A stretch of DNA of 64,000 bases. Source: Syncephalastrum monosporum B8922 (lineage: Eukaryota; Mucoromycota; Mucoromycetes; Mucorales; Syncephalastraceae). Below the pieces are notes generated by a model that had not been told where the DNA came from, did not search any database, and saw nothing but the letters and a program-made list of their open reading frames with translations. Position numbers and translations under genes: made by a program. Positions 24,501 to 34,573 of the stretch are shown here, piece after piece (the first letter of the stretch is position 1; every line of letters begins with the position of its first letter). The stretch is from NCBI GenBank assembly GCA_000697355.1, contig JNEN01001218.1:124001-188000 (forward strand), in the 5' to 3' direction.

Positions 24501-24754
24501 TAAAAGACTATAGAACCGATCAATTTGATAGCAATCTGTCTTCCTGTCCATATGATACTTCACTATGAGAAGTGCGTGTATATAGAAATCTACTGAAGCT
24601 AGGTATGTGTTGGCTTGGAAGAATTCAAGAGGGAGGTTTACTCAGTTGTGTTCAAGCATGTCCTGAATTTGACGCGCGGGGTTGTCAGTGGCTGCCCGCA
24701 CACTAATTTGCAATAAACCATCATTTTTTTCCACTTTTTCACTTTTCTGTCAAA
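21557..24754. other. Gene-poor, A+T-richer island of 3.2 kb
   Basis: The G+C-rich coding texture of the flanks stops abruptly here. Apart from the transposon-like remnant at about 22.2-22.5 kb, no open frame longer than about 70 codons has protein-like composition, and no splice-connected exons are evident. A C9 run lies at about 23640. The last about 100 bp are the DDX51 promoter and leader (T-rich, 24724-24745). The texture is consistent with decayed accessory DNA. Confidence 0.5.
22180..22494 (+). pseudogene. Probable TnpB/Fanzor-like nuclease C-terminal remnant
   Basis: The frame ending at TGA 22492-22494 contains IRTCRVCHKCFHRDSMAVQSM. The pattern C-x2-C, aromatic-x-R-D, then A-x2-[N/S]-M is the zinc-ribbon plus RuvC-III block at the C-terminus of TnpB and eukaryotic Fanzor RNA-guided nucleases. 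A basic tail (RARRRKGRERRPGKKS) follows. I found no RuvC-I or RuvC-II part upstream in any frame, and the canonical Asn is Ser here. It therefore looks like a broken remnant of a mobile element. Identification rests on one motif block recalled from the families, so another transposase class cannot be excluded. Confidence 0.4.
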
Positions 24755-26853
24755 ATGAAACAAAAGCGAGCGGACGATCCAAACCAGGCCACAAAACCCA
24801 ACAAAAAGCACAAGAGCCAGGAGCATTTACTCAACAAGTTCCACCAAGAAAAGAAGCGGATCGCGCGACACCAGCAGAAATCAGCCGAGAAAGACGCCAT
24901 TCACGATCCCGCTCAAGAGGACACCTTGACTGAGGCCGATCCCGACTCGATCGACACCAAACTAGACGATACCATTGCAGAAAATGAATCCATAAAAGAC
25001 GATCTTGCCGAGGATGAAAAGGAGGAGGGAGAAGAAGAAGAAGAAGACGAAGACGAAGAAGAAAGGGACGATCGCAAGACGATTACTGCGTTCCCGAAAT
25101 ATGCACGCGACGAGCCAGAGCCAAGCGAGGAAGACAAGGCGGTACTACAAGCAATGGGCATCCCCGACTGGCTGCTGAATCCGACGACGGTGGCACCGAC
25201 GCACACGGGTGACCTGGATACATGTGGCCTAGGTGAACGGTTGGTGGCGCGTTGCAAACACTTTGGCCTGACCCACCTGTTTGCGGTGCAGACGGCTGTG
25301 ATACCCACTTTCTTGAAGCGCCAGGCCCTCTACGACACGCGCAGACAACCCGGTGACCTGTGCGTCTCTGCCCCGACTGGCAGCGGCAAGACGCTCGCGT
25401 ATGTCCTGCCGATCATCGATATCCTCTCCCGCTCGACTGTCCGCCGCCTCCGGGCCCTCGTCGTCCTGCCGACGCGTGATCTCGTTCTCCAGGTGCGCGA
25501 GACCTTTGAACAGTTTGCAAAGGGTATCGACCTGCAGATCGGCATTGCCTGCGGTCAGCAGCAGTTTGCCAAAGAGCAGCAGTTGCTGGTTCCCGATCAC
25601 TCGGATAGGTAAATGCAGATAGTCCCCGCTTGCACTGCCAGAAAACTCATCCATGGATATTTCTAGCTTGGCAGGAGGCGCGAGTCGTGTGGATGTCCTT
25701 ATTGCCACGCCAGGCCGTCTGATAGACCATCTGAAAATGACACCCAACTTTTCCCTCCAGCATCTGCGTTTCCTTGTCATTGACGAAGCCGACCGTCTGA
25801 TGAGCGAGTCCTATTTTGACTGGCTCAATCATATCCTGACCGCGACCCGACCGCATCCCAACGATCAAGCAGCGCCCATCCACTACAAAAAGGACGCCTT
25901 TGGGTAAGATACATAGTGTATATCACATTCAAAAGAGATGTAACCATGCCTCAAGTGTGCCCGAACCCGACCCCGTTGCCCCGAGCTTCCTCCGATCATA
26001 TCACAGTCTGCCAAAAACAGACCTCGACTTGCCTAAAGCACCCTCCGTAAGTAGCCGGATGCACACATATGAAGAAGAGCCACGACTTACCTGCGAGTAG
26101 ATCCAAAAACTCCTCTTTTCTGCTACACTGACCAAAGACCCTGCCAAAATTGCTGGATTATACCTGAACGATCCGAGATACATTGCGATCCAGTACCCAG
26201 CCGATACGGACGCACCTGTATACGCGACCCCAGAAGGTCTGAAGGAATACATGGTTGTGAGCCCGAGCGCACTCAAGCCGCTCATGTTGATCTATCTCCT
26301 GCACGACATGCAGGTCAAGTCCGCGCTCTGCTTTACCGACTCGACCGACTCGGCTAATCGACTGCAACGTCTCATTGCTGCGTACGAGGCGCGTCACCAG
26401 TGCGAGCATCCCATCGTAGTGGCCGAATATTCGAGTGAGCTGAGCAGCCATGACCGACGGACGCTACTGCAAAAATTCTCGCGAGGCGAGATCCATCTGT
26501 AAGTGGTCGTCTTCCGATACACATGATAGACTAATAAGATATTGCGTAGATTGGTCTGCTCTGACCTGATCGGGCGTGGTATTGATCTGGACAATGTACA
26601 GTACGTGTTCAGTTACGATGTGCCGTGGTACATGGACAAGTACATCCATCGTGTGGGCCGTACCGCGCGTGCAGGCAAGCAAGGCACGGCCTACTCGATC
26701 GTCGAGACCAAGCAGCTCACCGCGTTCAAGGACATGCTTCGTAAGGGTGGACATCTCGACCGCGTCCAGCTTGTCCGTATCACGAAGAAGAAGCTCGATG
26801 ACCACACTGCCACGTATGAAGACGCGCTCGCGAACCTCAAAGACGAGAAATAA
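24755..26853 (+). CDS. DBP6: DEAD-box RNA helicase, DDX51/Dbp6 family
   Basis: This nucleolar helicase acts in early 60S ribosomal subunit assembly. Five exons (24755-25608, 25667-25903, 25956-26046, 26101-26498, 26550-26853; 1884 nt) give 627 aa. The Lys-rich N-terminus with a long acidic run (about 85-105) is typical. Motifs in order: Q-motif region (FGLTHLFAVQTAVIP), I SAPTGSGKT, Ia PTRDL, Ib IATPGRL, II VIDEADRLM, III FSATLT, V CSDLIGRGIDLDNV, VI YIHRVGRTARAG. The combination DLCVSAPTGSGKTLAYVLPI with a DEAD motif points to DDX51/Dbp6 rather than other DEAD helicases. All splice junctions preserve frame. Confidence 0.92.
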
Positions 26854-26955
26854 TCATGTGTATAAATGTACTGCATACAGACAAGTAATAATATCTTTTT
26901 TGTAAACAACACTTCATATATCTAGCTAGCATGAACGTATGCATGGGGACTTTTT

Positions 26956-28857
26956 TCAGAGTTTGGCCGCCAGTGCTGGCTTGCTGTGTTGTTCTTGGTA
27001 GGCCTGTCGTAGCTCCTTGCGCAAGATCTTGCCCTGAGGACTTTTTGGAATGACCTCCAAGATTTCGACACCGCCACGAAGCCGTTTATGATTTGCAGCA
27101 CGGTCCTGTACCCAAGCCGTGATCACGCCTGGCGCGTCTTGTTTGCTCAATCGGCTATCGTGGCGAAGGACGACGTATGCGCGCGGCAGCTCGGTTGCCT
27201 GTGCGTCGTCGTAGATGCCAATGACGGCGGCGTCAGCGACATCGGGGCATTCCAAGAGCAGGCCCTCAAGCTCGGCGGGCGCGACCTGGAAACCTTTGTA
27301 CTTGATCAGCTCCTTGGCACGGTCGACGATATACCAGTTGCCGTCGGCAGGGTCCATGCGCGCGATATCGCCGGTGTGCAGCCAGCCGTCCTTGTCGATC
27401 GTCGCGGCCGTCGAGCTTGCGTCGTCGAGATACCCAATCATGACGTTCGGCCCCTTGACGCACATTTCCCCCACAGAACCCTCAGGCAAGTCTAAAGATA
27501 CACGTATGAATACGACCGACCGGGACGCGGGAACCAGCTTCGTATCTCCCAATTACCTTCGCCCGTCTCGGGATCGACGACCTTCCCCTGCATGCACTCC
27601 AAGAGCCGGCCTACAGATTCGGGTATGCAATTGTCCTTGGTCTGCATGGTCACCACGGGTGCTGCTTCTGTCATGCCATAGGCCTACCGTGTAATAAGCC
27701 TGTGTCAGAATCTTACTGATATCCCCCTTTGCCGCTCGTGTTTACCTGCGTGCAGGGCGCATTGAATTTCTGCATGATGCGCCGCACCGTATCCGGGCTG
27801 CTCGGTGCCGAACCCACGTTAAGTGCCTTGACGGACGACAAATCATACTGATCCACGACCGGACTGTTGAGCAAATGTAAAAGGACAGGCGGCGCGGTCG
27901 GCACGTCGGTGACCTTGAAACGCTGGATTGCTTCACACATGGCCTGGGGCGTGTACTTCTCGATGATAATGGCCGTTTGGCCAGAGGTGATGCCGGACTG
28001 GATGAGTCGGTTCAGGCCCGCCATATGATACATGGGCAGGATGCCGAGCGAGATCTTGACCGCGGTCGGGTCTGCCCAGGCCTTACCTACGCGTGCGGTT
28101 TCGACGACCATGCAGATGCAGTTATAATGGCTGTTTCACGTGTATGCGTTTAGAACTACGCTTCCCATAGGCGGCTCCTTTTCGAACTTACCTCAGCATG
28201 ACGCCCTTGCTTTTACCGGTGGTGCCACTTGAGAAGCAGAGATACGCGGTGGTCTCGCGGCTCTCCCTGTGCGACAACTGAATAGGCGCAGGGGATGGCC
28301 CAGAGGTGTCGACTAAAACGTCCATCCAGAACGCGACACGCTGCTGTGGGTCCTTGACCATCGAGAGCACGGCATACGGCGCGATGCCGACGCGCTGCGC
28401 GGCTTTCAGGGCAATGTCGAGGTTAGAAGGGTGAGCAACGAGTAACTTGGCACGCGTCATTCGAAGCTGGCGCTCGAGTTCGTCCACGACGTAAGCTGTG
28501 TTGGCGGGCGAGATGGTGATACCGGCAGACAGTGCGCCTAGATACAGCGGGCCATTGTGTATCTAGATGTGGAAGGGACGCGGTTATGAATTCATCAGGC
28601 GATAGGTTTTTTACTTTATTTACCGTGTTTGGGGTGTAAACACAGATGCAGTCGCCCCTTTTCAGGTCATAGACGCGCTCGAGACCAGCATGGATCCAGG
28701 GTATCAGTCGCCGCAAGCGAAACAGGGTGTGACTCTCGCCTGTGCGCGCATCGATGTAGAGTGGGTGGGTCTCTGGTTTTTGGTTTGGGTTGCTCAAGAT
28801 GAGATCGACAAGGTTGGTATGGTCGTATTGGATAGAACTTTCATGGATGTGAGCCAT
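26956..28857 (-). CDS. Peroxisomal acyl-CoA ligase (4-coumarate-CoA ligase-like)
   Basis: This ANL-superfamily enzyme activates a carboxylate with ATP and CoA through an acyl-adenylate. Five exons (28857-28624, 28562-28192, 28130-27746, 27683-27557, 27491-26956; 1653 nt) give 550 aa, the usual 4CL length. The P-loop-like motif is CFSSGTTGKSKGVML, the A5 motif AYGMTEAAPVV, the hinge region GWLHTGDIARMD, and the C-terminal catalytic lysine lies in PKSPQGKILRKELR. The protein ends in AKL, a functional-type PTS1 signal, so a peroxisomal location is likely. Such enzymes in fungi often activate fatty or phenylpropanoid acids; the substrate cannot be read from the sequence. It is convergent with DBP6, with 102 bp between stops. 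Confidence 0.9.
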
Positions 28858-29807
28858 ATTATCTGACGGAAAGAGAGAGAGTCCGGGAGAGAGTGGGGAG
28901 TCGAAAGAGAAGAAGATGGATGAAAGCAGTTTGTAAAAGACGGGGAGCCTGAGCGCTGGGGAAATCATTTTGCCCCCTTGCTCACAATTTCCCACAGCTG
29001 CCATCGCCAGCATTGGGTTTCATAAGCTGCCACCGATTCCTGAACAGTCTATCGTTTTTTCTCACCGTGCCCAATGGTTTTATAAGCATCTGCGTCTCTG
29101 ATGCACTCGCCAGAACATGACGTCGCACATATCTATGGACATACATGATATGCGCCAGTCGTCTCCCCAGCCTTCTAAGCTCGGGTAAGGACAAATTACG
29201 CTGCACAGTTCCCTATGAACAGAGTAGAAATGTGTCCCAAAACCCGGTCGGGGGAACTCGAACCTGCACACAAATGCAGACGATGCAAAAGCTTATTAAA
29301 GATTTCTTTAAATGCACTGATACCTGCCGTCAGTTCAGTGAATGTTATAGCTTCACAGAGCTTCTTTTGTGGCGAGTTAAACAACACTTGTAATGCATAA
29401 GTAGATATTTCAAAGACAGGCTAAGGATGAGTATGACGTCGGTCAGAACCCTTAAAGATCGCCCAAGATCCGAGGCGGGTTGGCTCGACTATAATAAATG
29501 GCGGTACAATGTCATGAGAATCGGGTTTGACCGTGGAATGCATCAGGGGCCTGCATCTCACATACCACACAACGACACCATGTAGACAACTCCTGCACGA
29601 ACTCCACCACTAACCAGGACATATTTCTAAGTGTGCCTCATCTGTTTACAGTATATGCACTATTCGTTTGTGTTTTTTATATGTATACGATTTTGAATTA
29701 TTTTCATGCGTTAACTATATTACTTTGTATATCGCGCCCATTGACAGAAAATCCAAAGGCGCCAAATGCGTTATGTACGAAGAAGACAGCACCAGGCAAG
29801 GAGCGCT
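28858..29807. other. Intergenic region, no gene seen
   Basis: These 950 bp lie between two minus-strand genes and include the acyl-CoA ligase promoter. A plus-strand GGAACTCGAACCTGC stretch at 29250-29265 is a B-box-like element read on the minus strand, but no tRNA folds around it. No coding signal. Confidence 0.5.
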
Positions 29808-32800
29808 TTACTCTGCTGTCTTCTTGGGTCGACCACGGCGGCGCTGCGGCTGTGGTGGGGAGGGGCTGTTGGTATCTTCTGTGTGTGGTGCGGGTGTTTT
29901 TTGTGTGCGGGAAGGGCTGGAAGTCGACGTCGTTGCGGCGGCCTTTGGTCGGCCCCGTCGTTTGGGAGGGGAAGCAGGCGGAGGAGCAAGGGCGGCTGTA
30001 TCACCGTCTGTCAGAGCCGTGTCTAGTTCGATCGCAATCTCTTCCTCTTGCTCTTCCTCTTGCTCTTTTTCTTGCCCTTCCTCAAACACGGCAGGCGCGG
30101 GCGCTGTCGGTGGCATCTTGGACCAATCAATGTACGCGCGTTGGATGCGGCCACGCCCTCTTCCCCGCCCAGAGAAACGACCGCGTCGCGGCAATTCGGG
30201 GGCTGGTGGAGCAGAATAGCGCGGCTTAGTGAAAGGTGCCGGGAGCTTGATTTGGTTTTCGTCGCTCGACACGTCGCTCACTTTGATGCTGTCGCTCTCA
30301 TCGCCGCTTAACGAGGAACTGCTGCTGCTGCTCATGCGTCCTCGGCTTGACAACATAGGATGGGACTCGTCTCGCTCGTCTTCTTCGCCGGACGACGACG
30401 ACGAAGCCGAGGACGACGTTGACGGCGGTAGCTCGTACACGGCTCGCTCCTTGCCCTTGCTCTTGCCCTTGTGCTGTGAGACGGATGTGATGCTTACGGA
30501 AGATGTGTCGCTGGCACCGTCTTCGTCGATGATGGCGCTGTCACTCTGCGACGTATCCCCGCTCACGCCTTCGTCCTCTGACGATCTCCGTGAGGAAGTT
30601 CGATCGGCGGTGCTGGCGCCTCCTCGCCCCTTTCCACCCCCCCGGCCACGACCGCGGCCACGACCACGGGTTGAGATGGCAGTTGACGCGGGTTCAGTTG
30701 ACAGTGTGGATGCAGCTACGGTTGCTTTGGATGTCCGTCCGTTTCCTCTGCTCTCTTGCTGAACAACGACAGAGGAAGATGCGGCCGCCGTCACGGTGTC
30801 GGGTGAGGGTGACCTGGATTCAGTGGATGTATCGGATGGCGGAATATAAGATGCTTGGCTTAGGGTGGTTTCGGCAGCGCGTCCTCGTCCTCGTCCTCGT
30901 CCTGTTCCACGGCCACGGCCACGGTTTACTGTGGACGAGGATGCGACAGATGCAGTGCCAGGTGACGTTGGCTCAGACTCGATCGCGTCAGACGGCGGTT
31001 GGTAAGATGCGTCACTTGTCGCGACCTTGGGCGGGCGTCCTCGGCCACGACCTCGGCCACGGCCACGGCCACGGTTTACTGTAGAGGATGATGCGATGGA
31101 TGCAGTGCCAGGTGACGTCGGCTCAGACTCGATCGCATCAGACGGCGGTTGATAAGATGCGTCACTTGTCGTGATCTTGGGCGGGCGTCCTCGGCGACGA
31201 CCGGTTGTAGATGATGCGACAGATGCGGTTGCAGGTGATGCAGGCCGAGACGTGATAGGCGATTCTGCTCTCTCGTCCGGTGCGGCAGCTTTTCGTGGAC
31301 GTCCTGCTGCTGTTGTTTTTCCTCCACGGCCTCGCCCTCGCCCTCGACCCCGCGAAGATGTTGGGGCTGCCTCGGTTCCGGTTGTCATGACAGAAGCTCC
31401 CGAGACGCTCGATGAGTCAGCTACGACTTGTACAGGCACATTGTCCGAGTCCGTCTTGCGTGGACGACCGCGTGCTCGACCACGGATGAGATTGGACGGC
31501 ACAGACGCTGACGGGAAAGCCCCAGAAATTTGGCTCTCGCCCGCGAAGCCATCATTCGCATCAGCAAGGGCTTCGCCCAGTGAGGTGACTGTAGGGAGTG
31601 TTAGTGCCCCGGCAAGAGATATATCTGCGGCACGTGGCCTTTCTCGGCTCGCGCTGCCACGCGCACTATATGCGACGGGAGGGTTTCGCCCCGCCAACGG
31701 ATGAACGGAGGTTGCACCGTCGTTTGCTGTTCTGATCGCGTTGGATCGACCCGAGCTGGACGCATAGCTGGCGAGGCTATCTCTTCTTAATGCACGTCCC
31801 TGTTTCGCTGTATCAGCCACATTTCTTTTACCTGTCAACTCAAGACATACCTCAGGTGGCCCAGCTGCAGATCGTGACCGGTCCGAAGAGTAGAGTCCGT
31901 CTTCGCTATCATTGTCCTTGGCGTTCACACTGGGCTCAGGCGTCGTGGTTCTGGTTTCCTGCTCGTCTGTGTTGATATCTCCAAGCTCACTGGCAGACTC
32001 GTCATGATGGGATACAGTTGACAAGGACGGTCGCGAAGATCTTGCGGCGTGTGATGTTTTAGCCATGTACGAGCGGGCTAATTTGATGTGCTCCTCCTCG
32101 TCCTCTTCGTCCTCTTCTTCACTCTTGTCTCCTTCGCTCTCATCTTCTTCGCTTTCCTCTTTTTTGCTTTCGTCTTCGTCGCTTTCGTCTTCATCGCTTT
32201 CGTCTTCATCGCTTTCGTCTTCATCGCTTTCCTCGTCGCTGTCGAATGGACTCTCACCCTCGCTGTTGTCATCTTGACTGTCGGCGCCGCGTCTTGACGC
32301 CATAATTTCGCGAATATCGAATTCTCTTGCAATGGAGCCTCCTTCGTCGGATACACCTAGGCTTTGATCCTCGCCGTCATCCTCTGGCGCTTTATAGACT
32401 CTGGAGAATTTTCCTACAGATGCCTCCTGTCCGGATTCTTCCTCCTCTGACTCTTCTTCCTCTTCAGATTCTTCCTCTTCAGAACCAGACTCGTTTTCTT
32501 CATCGTCGTAATCCGAGCCAGTGTCGGATGCGCCTGTAGTATCCTGATCGTCGTCATCGCCATCGGTCCTGCGTGGTTTGGCCAGACGGTGCATGGGCAA
32601 GACTTCAGACTCGGCTTTGTCCGATTCATCGCTATATGATACATAGTCGCCGTCGGTATCTACCGCGTCGTGGCCGGGTTTGGTAACATCAGGTGGTTCG
32701 TCGTCCGTATCTGTCTCGGTATCCGTTGTCATCGTGGCGGCCTTTGGAGTCGCCAGGTTTCGTACATGGTCGTCGTCAGAGAAATCACTGCTGGCTGATG

Positions 32801-34573
32801 AAGGCATGTCGCCATATTCGTCATCCACAGCAACGGTTGAGGGCTCAAATGCGGCTTGGTACTTGGGAAGGTAGTCATCGAGATCGACAGAAAACTCGCT
32901 ATCACTCTCTGGGTCATGGCGGCGAAAAATGGTCTCATCGTCGTCTCTATCCACGACGCGGGCATTCTGCAGCTCCGGGTCGAATTCTTCGTCTTCTTCG
33001 TCTTCTTCGTCTTCTTCGTCTTCTTCGTCGGACGCCTCTTCCCCTTCACTGTTCTCGTCAACAGGAGATTCTGGATTGTCGGTATCCTCTCCCAGATCGC
33101 GTTTGTCCTCGAGCTGGCCCAGCTCATCGATCTTATCAGCGTCTCTGTCGTAGGAAGGGAGAGTCATTTCGTCCTCGGATTCATCAGACACGTCATCGGA
33201 TAGGCTTTCTTCGGAAGATGGGAGGTAGACCGGAATTTCGCGATGGTCACTGGACACATATCCATCGACTTCAGACTCGGTATCATTATATGCGATGGGA
33301 TTCTTGTTGTCAAGTTGGTCGCCGCTCATTTCGGAATCCGTGCTCGGTTCAAGGTAACTCGCATACGGGCTATCGCTCTCGCCATGCGCTTTTGCGCCTT
33401 TTTTGGAGGACTCTGCTTCACTTATGTCTGTTTCGTCTTCATCTACGTCCACGTCCTCGCCCTCGACCTCTGACTCGTTTGTTGTTCGGCTTTGCTTATC
33501 TTCGGTCTTCCTTTCCAAGCGTTTTTTGCTCTTCCGACGGGCGCTGCCTTTTTCGTCGTCGATGGAGGTAGGCGAGGGTTCGAGCACTGCTTTCGTGTAC
33601 TTAAAGTGTGATTCGGGCACAATGTCTTTGAGTCTGACGGTGGCCATGTTGGCTTCTTCTTCTCTTTGCTCGGCGTTGTGGTCATAAGTATATGTTTCGT
33701 AGATGCGGTACTTTTTGGCCTGTTTTTCGGAAATGGGTATCATAGCGTAGCGATTCATGCGGATCGTTGGTTCTTTTTTCTGGCGTTCTCGTTCAACTAC
33801 CGGTGGGGGTTTTCCAGGCTTGTAGACACCCGACTCGAGGTTCCTCCGCTCCTCAGCCTCGTCCTCGTCTTCCAGCTCGTCTGCCAAACTACGCAACTCT
33901 TTGCGGTGATCGACCCAAAGTTTGAGGCCCTCCAGGTGCTCCTCTTGCTTCCGTTTCCTTCTCTCTCTTGCCTGCTGACTTTTGGGCAGCTGAGAGATCG
34001 CGTAGTCTCTCTGGAGCTGTTTCTTGGCTTCCTGTATTTGCAATGATTCGTCTGATAGCTCGGCCTCTGAGTCTGCTTGGATCAAAGATTTCGCGGGTTT
34101 GGGTCTATCTTTGAGGACGGGTATGCCCAGGTCCGGCTCTGGCACATTGGCCTCCCCCAGATCGTCTTTCATTGCCGTAATGACTGACTTGGGAGGGACT
34201 TGTACCTTGAGGACGAGAATACTATCGACGTCGAGGAGCCATTCCTTGTATTTCTGCTTCGGGTCTTCGATGGGACACAACGTGGCAAGTCCAGCGCACA
34301 CGACACGTACAAAAGGCGACCCTACCTCAGGAAACGACCCTGCCCGTATGTGCCTTACAGTCGCAGTGCATCGTACAATGGTCGGCCTTGAATCAAGAAC
34401 AAGACGCGTCTCAGTACCTTTTTTTATTGTATCGCGAACACTTGCTGAATCACAACTTACCGCTCTTCGAAATATAAACTAAAGTGCACTTTTTCGTCAT
34501 CGGGAGTCCGAGATCGTATACGAAACTGGTTGTTGAGGCACCATCCAAGAAATGAAGCAGGCATTGGACGCAT
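29808..34573 (-). CDS. Giant acidic AT-hook protein, about 1,563 aa
   Basis: Two exons: 34573-34461 and 34386-29808 (4692 nt). The splice adds an N-terminus (MRPMPASFLGW...) to the long frame; an in-frame ATG at 34564 is an alternative. The first about 250 residues are the only globular-looking part (RIRSRTPDDEKVHFSLYFEE..., KEWLLDVDSILVLKVQVPPKSV) plus a charged helix-rich region. Next come about 600 residues dominated by Asp/Glu/Ser. The last about 500 residues hold repeated RGRGRGRP and RRGRPPK motifs, at least six AT-hook-like cores, ending RRGRPKKTAE. AT-hooks bind the minor groove of A/T-rich DNA, so a chromatin role is inferred. I do not recognise the N-terminal domain or a named orthologue. 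Confidence 0.8.
30810..31210 (-). repeat. Coding minisatellite, unit about 150 bp
   Basis: Inside the AT-hook gene, near-identical units recur with about 150-bp spacing. The block GGCTCAGACTCGATCGC occurs near 30970 and 31120, and a diverged copy lies near 30815. Each encodes SDASYQPPSDAIESEP...SPGTAS..ASSSTVN followed by an RGRGRG/AT-hook tract. The unit is a whole number of codons, so copy number can change without frameshift. Confidence 0.8.

Noticed and set aside
29240..29280. tRNA-like B-box (GGTTCGAGTTCC) on the minus strand
   Set aside because: The T-stem does not pair, no A-box lies at the right distance and no cloverleaf forms.
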